DNA of 64,000 bases from Holophaga foetida DSM 6591. Lineage in GTDB: Bacteria > Acidobacteriota > Holophagae > Holophagales > Holophagaceae. Positions 51,453-61,400 of this stretch are shown in pieces (positions within the stretch are counted from its first letter, which is position 1; every line of letters begins with the position of its first letter). The stretch is taken from positions 1,646,551 through 1,710,550 of the forward strand of contig NZ_KI912268.1 in assembly GCF_000242615.2 (NCBI RefSeq). Reading direction: 5' to 3'. The notes below the pieces were generated by a model that did not search any database, was not told the origin of the DNA, and saw only the letters and a list, made by a program, of their open reading frames with translations. A program made the translations under genes and the position numbers.

Positions 51453-52370
51453 TCAGGGTTCTAGGTCCAGTGTCAAGTTGGTGGAGCCTCTTCTCCGAGC
51501 CAGCCTCTGGAGCAGCGTATATTCCTCGTCAAACACTTCACGAGAGAGGACTGTGAGCAAGTCCCTATCGTCGCTGTTACGGGCGGCATCCATGCCGATG
51601 TGCAAGGAGACCCCTTCCCGAGCCGTGAGGATATAGCGGTTGTGGAAACGCTCGCTGCCTCCCGAGGCAATGCCATGAAAGATCAGGGTGGCCTGCCGCT
51701 TCCAGCCTTCGAGGGCCTTGGCCAATGTGGCGGCGATGGTGTCCAAGGTTTCGCTGGGGTCGGATTCCTTGCCGGTGCCCTTCTTAGCGAAATAGAAATG
51801 GACCCGCCTGGCGGGATCGGGGGCGCGCTTATCCAGGAAGCCGAGAAGGATGGCGCCAAGGGTTGGAAGCCACCTATCGTTAGCGCGCAGGTAGGGGTCG
51901 GCAATGGTCAACTCGTTGGCCTGGCTCAGCATCGGCAGAAGATGTTGCGCCAGCGCCTTGGGGTCCTTTGGTACTTTCATGGTGCTCGAGGCCCGCCACA
52001 GGACGTGATTGGCGTGAAGGTCTTCGGGGTCGACCAGAAATGGCTTACCCGCAGCGCCTGGGCCAACCACAGCCCGGAAGGGTCGCCGCTGGTGCTCGTT
52101 CAAAGCGTTGGCTATCCAGGGGGCGCCCTCGTTCCATTTGGGCTTGAGCCTAGCGATGGAGGCGTCCTTAATCTCCTCCAACATCATCTGCACCTGAGGC
52201 ATCTTGGCGTCATTCACGGAGGTCAGGAGTGCCTCACAAGGAGCTCTCAGGAAAGACTCCGGCAGCCTAGTCACCAGACGACCGTTCACAAAGCCAAGCG
52301 CCGCATGGAAGAACCTTAGGCGCTCCCAGGTGGAGAAACTCTCAGGGTCGATGGCATATTCCGAAAACAT
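51453..52370 (-). CDS. Possible PLD-like effector partner of the DUF3696 ATPase
   Basis: A 305-residue soluble protein whose ATG follows the stop of the ATPase gene with no gap (TAGATG). The C-terminal half has a strand-helix pattern similar to phospholipase D-type nucleases: ELTIADPYLRANDRW, then FHNRYILTAREGVSLHIGMDAA, where His-x-Arg-Tyr would be a degenerate HxK motif, and SREVFDEEYTLLQRL. Only one such half-motif is present, so PLD membership is tentative. The N-terminal half is helical and unrecognised. ATPase-plus-partner pairs on islands are often anti-phage or toxin modules, and this may be the effector. Confidence 0.6.
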   Translation of the reverse strand: MFSEYAIDPESFSTWERLRFFHAALGFVNGRLVTRLPESFLRAPCEALLTSVNDAKMPQVQMMLEEIKDASIARLKPKWNEGAPWIANALNEHQRRPFRAVVGPGAAGKPFLVDPEDLHANHVLWRASSTMKVPKDPKALAQHLLPMLSQANELTIADPYLRANDRWLPTLGAILLGFLDKRAPDPARRVHFYFAKKGTGKESDPSETLDTIAATLAKALEGWKRQATLIFHGIASGGSERFHNRYILTAREGVSLHIGMDAARNSDDRDLLTVLSREVFDEEYTLLQRLARRRGSTNLTLDLEP

Positions 52371-54134
52371 CTAGAAGACCTCTTTGAATCGTTCAGTGAA
52401 GAAGCCCTGCGGCCACTTGGTGCCGAATTCACCTTCCCGGGTGATGGGGATCTCCGTAATGAAGCTGCCCTCCTCGTCCGCATCGACGTAGAGGACACTG
52501 ACCTGGTCCGGGGTGATACCCCCACCGGCTTCCGGACCGGCAGCTGCATGTTCCCGGATGCGTCGAAGCAGCCTGAGGATGAGATGTTCGCTGTGGGTCT
52601 CGACCACGAGTTGATTGCCGCGCAGCATCGCGGAATCGATAAACAGGTCCGCCAGTTCGGCCTGCAACCCTGGATGGATGTGGATCTCCGGCTGTTCGAC
52701 GCAGATCAGTTTCTGGCTAGAGCCCAGGCAGGCCGCCAGGATGGGAATGACCTGGCTGATACCGAAACCCACATCCCGGTGGCTCACTTGGGTGCCACTG
52801 CGGGCATCCACCAGCAGAAGCTCTTCCAGGCGATGGGGATCGAATTGGCGGATCAGAACAGTCGAATGGGAGGAGATCTCCGCTTCGTACCCTGGGTCGG
52901 TTTCCTCCCGCTCGCAGTTCTCCGTGGCGCAGCGAATGTTGTCCAGCATCTTCCGTTCCAGATAGGCTGCGGAAATGTAGTCGCGAGTGACGAATCGGTA
53001 ACCGGTGCCCAGCTTTTCCTCGGCACCGAGCCAGTGGTTGACCTCTTTGCGCAGGTCACGGTTCTCCCGGATCTGGGTCCAGGCTTGCAGCAGCGGGTCA
53101 TCGCTGGTGTGCATACCCGGGGTTGTGGCGCCCCGCTCCGGGAACTGCCGGATGGGACCGATGTAGAGCATCTTGTTTAGCTCGTTCTCCAAGTGGAGGC
53201 GCACGGACTCTACCACGCTGGCTACGACCCGCCCCAGGATGGCGGCAAGGTGGGCTATGGCCTCCGGAGGGAAAGTCGGCGCTTCGGGGATGAACCGGTC
53301 CACCTGCACCTGCTCAATCCGGGCCACCAGAAAGCGGGACCGGGATGGCAGCAGGCCGTTGCTGGCGAAGATTTGGTTGCGCACCACCTGGGTAGCCGCT
53401 GCGCCCAGCCATGCATCGTCCGAACGGGCCCAGGCATTCGCCCCGCGAGTCTCGAGGGCCTCTTCGATAGCGTGGGCGAACAGGGCATCAGCAAAGTCAA
53501 TCCGGTCGGACTGCCAATATCTCCGGGCCCCATTGGCCATCTCAAGATGCGTGTGGGCCATGACCGAGAACTGCTGCTGGAGGCTCTCAAGATTCGTGCG
53601 ATGTGCCTTCTCCTCAGCCTCGGGGGTGTAATCTTCATCCCCTGGCGTGGCCTCGCCGCCGACCAAGCCTGTCGCACCGGAGACCTGCAGCCCAAGGATC
53701 TCGCTTCCGTTCCTGGATAGTCGGAGAGACGCCAGTTCGGGGACATCACCCATTACCATGTCCAAATCTTGGTCGGCTTCGGGATATCCGAACTCCAATT
53801 CCAAAGCAAAATGTGAACCCGCCGGTGCATGCAGCCTGAGAAAAGGTGGGAGGTCCTTCTGATCGAACCCCACCTTAAAGCGGAAGGACCGGAATTGGTC
53901 GTGTTTGTGGATGAAATTCCGGAAGCCCCCCAGGTTGATCCAGCCATTGCCGATCTTTGGGGAGTCGATGTCCACCGTGCCAGTCCGCACGGCCTCGTGC
54001 ATCAGCGCCAATGATTGGAGCAGACTGGATTTACCGGCACTGTTCTTTCCAAAAATGAGGGTCAGGGGCTTCAGGGGCGCACCCTGGGCGGCGGCGATAG
54101 CCTTGAAGTTTTCTAATTGCAGGTTGGACAACAT
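52371..54134 (-). CDS. DUF3696-family AAA ATPase
   Basis: The 587-residue SMC/RecF-like ATPase starts MLSNLQLENFKAI. Walker A is GKNSAGKS at residues 29-36. A long insert separates it from the second half, which has the ABC-type signature area VGFGISQVIPILAACL, Walker B LICVEQPEIHIHP and the switch VVETHSEHLILRLLRRI. DUF3696 is the C-terminal end (WPQGFFTERFKEVF). No TOPRIM nuclease is fused, unlike OLD proteins, so nuclease activity would come from the downstream partner. ATG 54134 is chosen because the ATPase fold begins there; an upstream in-frame start is possible. It heads a two-gene operon. Confidence 0.85.
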   Translation of the reverse strand: MLSNLQLENFKAIAAAQGAPLKPLTLIFGKNSAGKSSLLQSLALMHEAVRTGTVDIDSPKIGNGWINLGGFRNFIHKHDQFRSFRFKVGFDQKDLPPFLRLHAPAGSHFALELEFGYPEADQDLDMVMGDVPELASLRLSRNGSEILGLQVSGATGLVGGEATPGDEDYTPEAEEKAHRTNLESLQQQFSVMAHTHLEMANGARRYWQSDRIDFADALFAHAIEEALETRGANAWARSDDAWLGAAATQVVRNQIFASNGLLPSRSRFLVARIEQVQVDRFIPEAPTFPPEAIAHLAAILGRVVASVVESVRLHLENELNKMLYIGPIRQFPERGATTPGMHTSDDPLLQAWTQIRENRDLRKEVNHWLGAEEKLGTGYRFVTRDYISAAYLERKMLDNIRCATENCEREETDPGYEAEISSHSTVLIRQFDPHRLEELLLVDARSGTQVSHRDVGFGISQVIPILAACLGSSQKLICVEQPEIHIHPGLQAELADLFIDSAMLRGNQLVVETHSEHLILRLLRRIREHAAAGPEAGGGITPDQVSVLYVDADEEGSFITEIPITREGEFGTKWPQGFFTERFKEVF

Positions 54135-54460
54135 AGGGATAACTCCAGTAGATGAAACAGCGGTCCCACGACAGCAACCCATGGACAAACCGAACACCCG
54201 GCATCAGACCTAAGGCGGTTGGACATTTGGCGCTTTTCATAACGCCCCGACGGCATGGGGTGGTGAAGTTGCAGGTTACAACATGAATGATCAAGGCAGG
54301 CTTTGCTCTGTCACTCCGGCCGAATGCGCGGCCTTCCCCGGGGTGTGGACAGAGCGCAAACCCATTCTCGCAAATATTGACTCCAAGGGGTGGACAGTAG
54401 CCGTCACATGCTCTGGCCCATGCCCGGGGGATAAGCTCCGACGACGCCACGCCCAAATCA
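54135..54460. promoter_or_regulatory. Divergent promoter region
   Basis: A 326-base gap between the minus-strand ATPase operon and the plus-strand genes. It holds both promoters; no boxes are assigned with confidence. From 54401 the plus-strand frame is already open toward the next gene. Confidence 0.4.
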
Positions 54461-55042
54461 TTGGAGCACCTAGCCTGGCGGCTTGGTCTGGATCATGACA
54501 CCCTGCACCGGGCCGCGGCTGATGCCGAACTGACCCTTCGCCTCTTGGACGACTTGGATGGCTGGGGCAATGTCAGGACCACTCTGGGAGACCGGAATAT
54601 TTTGATCTACTTGGCGGTCCCCCTCCGAGGAAACGGAAACGCCGAGGCCATCCGCTACAACCAGGAGCTGATGTTCCGCCAGGCCCGCTGGGGGCAGGCA
54701 ATTCTCCCCCAAGCCACCTTCGTAGTCCTCCATGCAAACTTCGCTTTCCTGAACGAGAGTCAGGACCGGGACGGCAATGTTCGACAGCTCGCCCTGACCG
54801 GCTGTGAGCGCCTCCTCACACGCTGCGAGGCCATGATTCTCTGCGGCAGGGAGTTGAGCCCAGGGATGGCCCAAGAGAAGCGATTGGCGGACCGCCTGGG
54901 GATCCCTAGCCTCCGTGTGCCGGTGGGCTATGCAGAGGACATTAGAGACAGGAGAAGGTGCTGCATGAAAGAGCAGTCGCTGGTAGTCCCGGACCACAAG
55001 GGGTCTCGGATTCTTCCACCTGGTGAACTAGGAGTCATTTGA
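54461..55042 (+). CDS. DEDDh-exonuclease remnant joined to DUF4406-like domain
   Basis: The open frame starts after a stop at 54398 with no ATG; TTG 54461 is the first plausible start. Residues 1-35 (LEHLAWRLGLDHDTLHRAAADAEL) look like the last helices of a DnaQ-type 3'-5' exonuclease, including the HRAAAD motif III. The remaining 150 residues form a Rossmann-like domain similar to DUF4406/nucleoside deoxyribosyltransferase-like proteins: ILIYLAVPLRGNGNAEAIR, RWGQAILPQATFVV, RCEAMILCGRELSPGMAQEKRLA. The exonuclease portion is too short to act. The gene is 41 bases ahead of the helicase gene in the same direction. It may be a pseudogene or a real nucleotide-sensing protein with a truncated front. 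Confidence 0.55.
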   Translation: MEHLAWRLGLDHDTLHRAAADAELTLRLLDDLDGWGNVRTTLGDRNILIYLAVPLRGNGNAEAIRYNQELMFRQARWGQAILPQATFVVLHANFAFLNESQDRDGNVRQLALTGCERLLTRCEAMILCGRELSPGMAQEKRLADRLGIPSLRVPVGYAEDIRDRRRCCMKEQSLVVPDHKGSRILPPGELGVI

Positions 55043-55083
55043 TCGCGGCCCGTGTGTAAGAATCTTCAGCACAGGATCAACCT

Positions 55084-58000
55084 ATGCCCCAGCCTCAGCC
55101 CGGTCAATTCGTAAAGCTTCGCCGCCGCTTTGGCCGGGTAGTGAACGTCATCCCCCACCACGGTGACAAGGACGGCGTGACCTCACTGGTCGAGGTCAGC
55201 TACTTGGACCCCTGGGCCCACCCTGAGTCCGACAAGGTCGTCTGGCACCTCGAGGAACTCAATGGTGCAAGGGTGATTTCGTCGTTAACCCTCCCTAATC
55301 CCATCGAGGGCCCCGCAGATGATCCAGCGGATCTGGAGGCTATGGTGGATGCCTGTAGGTGGACGGCCCTTGACCGCCTACCGGACTGGGACCCAGACCC
55401 CCTGGAGCGGGCCCAGCATTCTCCACTCACGGGTGTGTGGCACTCGGCTGTGGAGCCGGAGGACTATCAGCTCATCCCAGTGCTGAAGGCGCTGGCCATG
55501 CCCCGGGTTACCCTCCTCCTCGCGGACGATGTGGGCCTCGGCAAGACCATTGAGGCGGGGTTAGCTCTCTCAGAACTGTTCAACCGGCGGCGTATCCGGC
55601 GGGTCCTCGTGATGTGCCCTGCGGGCCTCCAGCGTCAGTGGCAGGAGGAGCTGCATGACAAGTTCCACCTCGACTTCGAAATCATGGACAGTCGCATGGT
55701 GGACCGCCTCCGCAAGGAGGAAGGCTTCGACACCAACCCGTGGATGGTCAACCCCCGGCTCATCACCTCTATGGACTTCATCAAGCAGGAGGGCATCAAG
55801 GATCAGTTCCTGGAAGCCTCACGCCGGTTCAGCCAGGAGGGACAGAGCCTCTTCCCAGGCTTCGACCTGTTGATCGTGGATGAGGCCCACAACCTCGCGC
55901 CCAACGCCCTCGGCGATGACTCCCAGCGGACCCAGCTCCTCCGGGCCCTCTTACCCTGTTTTGAGCATCGCCTCTTCCTGACGGCCACGCCCCACAACGG
56001 CCAGACCCGGGCCTTCACGGGTCTTCTCGAACTTCTCGACCCTGTCCGCTTCCACCAGGACGACACCTTCCCGGTGGCCGCCCAACAGCAACTTCAGCTC
56101 GTAATGGTCCGCAGGTTGAAGCAGGAGATCAACGCCCAGAGCCTTGAACCCCGATTCAAGGACCGCCATATCGAGGCGATCACGCTCCCGGCCTACGGCC
56201 CAGGTGAAGCCCGCCTGTGGACTGCCCTCCGCGCCTACCGCGAGCAAGGCTTGGCGATCCTGGGGCGGCTGGGCCGCCGCGAGCAACATGTGGGGCGCTT
56301 CATCTTCACCCTGCTCACTAAACGGGCCCTCTCCAGCTCCTACGCCTTCGCTCGCACCTGGTGGTCCCACATGGAGGGGCTGGAGGGTCAAGCCAAAGCC
56401 CAGGCCCTACGCGAAGAAGTCGCTCTACAGGAAGCCCGGGCCGCCCAGCGTCAAGCTGAGCGCGAGGTGGACAACGAAGCCGCTCGCAGCCTCTGGGAAC
56501 AAGAGGCCCTGGTGAAGGGTGCCCGCTGGCTCGCCACCGTCGCCAAGGACCTTCTGGTCCCTGCCTCCGAGGTGTCCGCAGCCCTGGAGGCCCTGGGGTG
56601 GACCCGGGCCAAGACCGCTCGCGCCCTGGGTGAGGACGGCTCCGCCGTTCCCATGACCTGGCCCACCAAGTGGCCGGAGGATGCCCGCTGGGTCGCCCTG
56701 AATGCGTGGATCAGCAAGCACCTACTGACTCCTTCGGGGGAATGGACGGGGGAGCGCCTGATCCTCTTCACCGAATACCGCGACACCCTGGACTACCTCC
56801 GGGCACGGCTCGATGCCGAAGGATTCAAGACGCCCCGCGTGGAGGAGCTGCACGGTGCCAGCGATGCCAAGGACCGAGACCGCATCAAGAAGCTCTTCAA
56901 CAACCCAATGGCCGACCTGCGCTTGATGGTGGCTACCGACGCTGCCAGCGAAGGTTTGAACTTCCAGGAATCCTGCCGCTATGTCATCCATCAGGAACTC
57001 CCGTGGAGCCCCACGAAGCTGGAGCAGCGCAACGGGCGTGTGGATCGTCATGGTCAGTTCCGGGATGTCGTGGCCCATCACTTCGTCAGCGACCAGGACG
57101 AGGACCTGGCCTTCCTTGACCTCCTCGCTCGTAAGATACACACCGTCCGCGAAGAGCTGGGTTCTGCAGGACAGGTGCTGGATGCCGCCGTGACCCAACA
57201 CTTCCTCGGCGAGAAGAAGACCGCTAAGGGCCTGCTCGATGCTGTGGAAGGCCGCGTGGCCGCCTCCTCCTCCCGTGCAGACATGCAGAGCGCGGACCAC
57301 GGATCCCGGGATGTCCTAGAGCGCACCCGACGCCAGCTCAAGGTCATGGAGCGGCAGATGGGATGGAGTTCCGACCGCGTCCGCCGGGTGCTGGAGCGGG
57401 CGACACTGAGGGCACGGGGCACCGTGACCGCCGTCGCCCATCGCCCTGGTCACTTCACCTTCCAGGAGCCCAAGGCATGGGAGGACATGGTCAAGACCAG
57501 CCTCCTGAATGACAAGGGTGAACGTCCTTACCTCGTCTTCGACCCTGCCACCTTCGAGAAGCGCATCAACGGCCTCAGGACCTTCCGCAACGAGCCCGAT
57601 TCTCTGTTGCTCCGCCTGGGGCACCCTGTGTTACGCCGCGCCGTCCACGAGATCCTGGGGCGTGTCCACGACGACGCTACCCACCGGTGGACCCTTGGGA
57701 CCGCCGAGCTTCCGCCCGGTGTGGAAGGCGTACTGATCCTCCACGCTGAGTTGCGGGCCCAGAATGACCTGCGGGAGAACCTCCATCACGAGATCGTGTC
57801 GATCCCCTTCCAGTGGGCCGGTGATCACCTGCTGCCGATGGAGCCCCGGGAGTGGGAACCCTACGCCACGCATATCCTCCAGCCCCTCCCCAAAGACCGC
57901 GCTGCCACCATCCATAACCGTCTGAATCAAGTGTGGACCCGCCTGGAACCCACCCTGACCCAGGCCATCAAGCATTTCGAGACCCAACAACAAGCCCTGC

Positions 58001-58419
58001 TGACGGACCGGGCGAAGGTCTGGAGGTCCGAGTTGGCGAAGGAGGGCAAGACCCAGTTCGAGGCCCGGCTCAAGGAGATCGGAGACAACCTCAGCGAGAG
58101 GGGCATCAAGCGCCTGGAGGAGAAGATCCTCGCCGACCAGAAGGATCTCATCGCCGCCCGCCAACAGAGCCAGAGCCTCTTCGAGGAACTGGAGATGGAA
58201 CGCCAGGAGCAGCTTCTGAACCTTGAAAACGACCTCGTGGCCCGGGAGCAGCGCGTGGCCTTCCTTGAACAGCGCAAGGCCGAACTCATGGCGCTCCAGG
58301 ATCAGTTGCAGCAGGGTCAGGATCGTTGGCTGAACAAGATCCTTCCCAGGCGCTACGCCATCCCCCCGGGAGGTCTGTCTGTGCTCCCCCTTGCCTTTGA
58401 AGTCCGGGTGGGGAGCTGA
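55084..58419 (+). CDS. SNF2-like helicase, DrmD/Hma type
   Basis: A 1,111-residue SF2 ATPase. N-terminal ~110 residues include a small beta domain (GQFVKLRRRFGRVVNVI). The helicase core has Walker A DVGLGKTIEAG near residue 150, DEAHNLAP near 265, LTATPHNGQ, and the SNF2 C-terminal motif LEQRNGRVDRHGQ near 648. A long coiled coil (about 965-1085, LEEKILADQKDLIAARQQ and following) precedes the C-terminus. The overall layout matches DrmD of class 1 DISARM and helicases of Hma systems. It would move along or remodel DNA and work with the methylase that starts 1 base after its stop. DrmA, B and C are not seen in this window. Confidence 0.85.
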   Translation: MPQPQPGQFVKLRRRFGRVVNVIPHHGDKDGVTSLVEVSYLDPWAHPESDKVVWHLEELNGARVISSLTLPNPIEGPADDPADLEAMVDACRWTALDRLPDWDPDPLERAQHSPLTGVWHSAVEPEDYQLIPVLKALAMPRVTLLLADDVGLGKTIEAGLALSELFNRRRIRRVLVMCPAGLQRQWQEELHDKFHLDFEIMDSRMVDRLRKEEGFDTNPWMVNPRLITSMDFIKQEGIKDQFLEASRRFSQEGQSLFPGFDLLIVDEAHNLAPNALGDDSQRTQLLRALLPCFEHRLFLTATPHNGQTRAFTGLLELLDPVRFHQDDTFPVAAQQQLQLVMVRRLKQEINAQSLEPRFKDRHIEAITLPAYGPGEARLWTALRAYREQGLAILGRLGRREQHVGRFIFTLLTKRALSSSYAFARTWWSHMEGLEGQAKAQALREEVALQEARAAQRQAEREVDNEAARSLWEQEALVKGARWLATVAKDLLVPASEVSAALEALGWTRAKTARALGEDGSAVPMTWPTKWPEDARWVALNAWISKHLLTPSGEWTGERLILFTEYRDTLDYLRARLDAEGFKTPRVEELHGASDAKDRDRIKKLFNNPMADLRLMVATDAASEGLNFQESCRYVIHQELPWSPTKLEQRNGRVDRHGQFRDVVAHHFVSDQDEDLAFLDLLARKIHTVREELGSAGQVLDAAVTQHFLGEKKTAKGLLDAVEGRVAASSSRADMQSADHGSRDVLERTRRQLKVMERQMGWSSDRVRRVLERATLRARGTVTAVAHRPGHFTFQEPKAWEDMVKTSLLNDKGERPYLVFDPATFEKRINGLRTFRNEPDSLLLRLGHPVLRRAVHEILGRVHDDATHRWTLGTAELPPGVEGVLILHAELRAQNDLRENLHHEIVSIPFQWAGDHLLPMEPREWEPYATHILQPLPKDRAATIHNRLNQVWTRLEPTLTQAIKHFETQQQALLTDRAKVWRSELAKEGKTQFEARLKEIGDNLSERGIKRLEEKILADQKDLIAARQQSQSLFEELEMERQEQLLNLENDLVAREQRVAFLEQRKAELMALQDQLQQGQDRWLNKILPRRYAIPPGGLSVLPLAFEVRVGS

Positions 58420-58420
58420 C

Positions 58421-61400
58421 ATGGTCAACCCGAACACCTTCGCCTATACATCCTGGTGGTCCGAGCTGAACCACTTCGGGCAGACCCTCCACGCCGGGCA
58501 TGCCCCCAAGCTGACCTTGGCAGACCCCCCAGCGAAGTCCTGGGTCGCCCTGGCGGAGGCCCTCCCCGACTTCCGGGCCTGGACCGAGCTGGGTGCCAGC
58601 AAGCGGGAGAAGCATCTGGACCCCCTCCACCGCTGGCTCGATGCGGTGCTCGAAGGCTACCTGGGTCACAGCCCCCAAGACTTCCTCAAGCACAGTGCCA
58701 TCGGGGAGGCATGGAAGGTCGTGGGTCCCGATGGTCGAGCCCTGAAGCCCGAACGGCTCGTGCGCCTGAACCCACCCAATGAAGAGCACGCCCTCCCGAT
58801 TTTTATCACGTCAGCGCCGCTGAACCAGAAGGACGGCAAGCGTCGAGCCCTGGACTTGGATCGCTTCCTCCGGGCCAAGCAGCTCCCCATGGGGATCATC
58901 ACGGACGGTCGGTCGCTCCGTTGGGTCGTTGCAGGCACTCACCAGAATGCCTTCACCCAATGGGATCTCTTGGCGGGCTGGGGAGAGGGCGAAGCCTGGC
59001 TCCCCTGGCGGGGCCTCTACACCTTGTTCGGCAGACACCAAGGCTGGGCAGCCACTCCCGACAAGGATCGGCCTCACCAACTCGGCCTATGGCTCCAAGA
59101 AAGCGGCCAGATGCAGGGGGACCTATCCACATCCCTGGGAGAGCAAATCCGGGAGGCCGTGGAGGCCCTCGTCCACGCCCTGGACCGCTGGTCCATGGAG
59201 GACGCTACACGTTTGGCACCCTTGGTGGAGGCCGAGCCCGACCCCTTGAAGCAGAACCACGCCCTGTACACTGCCGCTGTTCGCTTGGTCATGCGTTTGG
59301 TGGTCATTGCCTTCGCCGAAAGCCGGGGGCTGCTCCCCGTCACCCTCGCCGCCTACCGGGATAGCTATGGCCTGGAGGTCCTCTGGCAGCGTCTCAAGCG
59401 GGCCAAGGGCGAGGTTGGCTTCGAGCATCAGCGCTCCGCCTGGGTTCAGCTCCTGGGGCTCTTCCGTCTTGTGCACGATGGTTGCGCCCACCCCGACCTG
59501 AACCTTCGCGCCTACGGGGGTGACCTCTTCCGTCCCGGTGACCCCACCGACCTCGACCCAGTGTCCCGGGCCCTGGCCCTGTGGGAGTCCGTTGACGGTG
59601 TGCCGGTGTCGGACAAGGATGTATTGCAAGTCCTGGACCGCCTCAAGCGCACTACAGTGCGGGTGAACGGCAAGGCCGTCGCCACCCCCGTGGACTTCAG
59701 CACCCTCAGCACGGAATACATCGGGCTCCTCTATGAAGGTTTGCTGGACTACGACCTCCGCACCGCTGCGGAGCCCATGCTCCTCCTGAACCTGGGCCAG
59801 CAGCCCCTGTTGCCCTTGACCCTGCTCCAAGCCAAGAACGAGAAGGAAACCAAAGAACTGCTTGAAACCCTGGCGAAGGAAAAGGCTACCAAAGCCAGTT
59901 CGGACGAAGAGGGCGACGACGAGGATGAGGAGTCCGAGGAGGAGGTCGTCGAGGAGCCGGAGGCGGATGCTTCCGAGCCCTCCCCAGAGGACGAACCAAC
60001 CCCCGAAGATGGCCCAGAGGAGGTCCCGGTCGAGCTGATGTCCCAGGCCTGGGCCTGGGCCTCGGAAGCCGCTGCCCTGATGCCTTCCCGCTTCGGCCTC
60101 CCCAACCTCAAGCGGGGGCAGACCAAGGCCCAGAAGCCCGACGACATGGACACCCAGGAGTGGGCCGACCGGCTCTCCCGGGCGGCCCGGAACCTCGTAG
60201 CCCGCGTCATCCCCCCGGGGGAACGTTACCTCATCCGCTGGTCCGGCACCCGCAAGGGCTCCGGCACCTTCTACACTCGGCCCGCCCTCACCGAGCCCCT
60301 GATCCGCGAGACTCTCAGGCCCCTGTGCTTTGAAACCGACGGCACCCCGAAGAAGCCGGAGGCCATCCTGTCGCTGCGGGTGCTGGACCCGGCCATGGGC
60401 AGCGCCAGTTTCTTGGTTGGCGCCCTGCGTTATCTCACCCACGCTCTCTACGACAGTCTCATCCACCATCGCCTGCGTGAGGACCGGCCTGATCGCGTGA
60501 TCCTCACCTTGCCCTTCGGCCTCCCCGCCCTGGGCAGCCCTGGGGAGAGCCTGCCCCCGGTGCACCCCGACGATCCCGCGGCCGAGCCCAAGCTGAAGCG
60601 ACGCCTCAAACGGTTTGTGGTCGAGCGGTGCATCTATGGCGTGGACATCAACGCCCTCGCTGTGGACTTGGCGAAGCTCGCTGTATGGGTCGAGACCCTC
60701 GACCCAGATTTACCTTTCGGCTTCCTTGATCACAAGCTCCGCTGCGGCAATGGTCTCGTCGGCTGTTGGCTCGACCGGGTAGACGACTACCCCATCCTGG
60801 CTTGGGACCGAGAAGGCGGCGACGGCAAGACTGGTACGGAGACCAAGGCCCTAAAGGAAGCCTTCAAAGCGGCCAAAAAGGTCCTGGAAGGGCAACTCTT
60901 TAGAGGCACGTCCTGGGTGATGGCACCGGACCATAAGGCCCCGGAGGAGGTGTTACCTGCAGCTCGCAGGGCCTTGGGTGAGCTGCACGATATCCCAATT
61001 CACGACGTAGACCAGCAACGGGACGCCTGGACAGCCCTGGCTGCCGATCCCGCCCTCCACGCCCTCCAACATGCCCTCGACCGATGGTGCGCCTTGTTTT
61101 TCTGGCCGGGCGTGGACGATGGGGGTCAGTCCCTCAAGCCTGAGTCCCTGCCCATGCCCGACTCCTGGCAGGATCCGGTCTTCACCCCCACTATTCAGCG
61201 ACTAGCCGTCCGGCACCGCTTCTTCCACTGGGAGTTGGCGTTCCCAGAGGTATTCACGGGGCCTGAGTCTGGATTCGACGTAGTCCTGGGCAACCCGCCT
61301 TGGGACACCCTCCAGCCTGAGAGCTTGGAGTTTTTCACCCGGTTTGACCCGATCTACAGAACATACACACCAGGAGATGCCAAGCGAGCTCAGCAGGAGT

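Noticed and set aside
59123-60565. A 480-codon minus-strand open frame inside the giant methyltransferase
   Set aside because: Antisense shadow, with low-complexity Gly/Leu/Gln stretches opposite the acidic linker.
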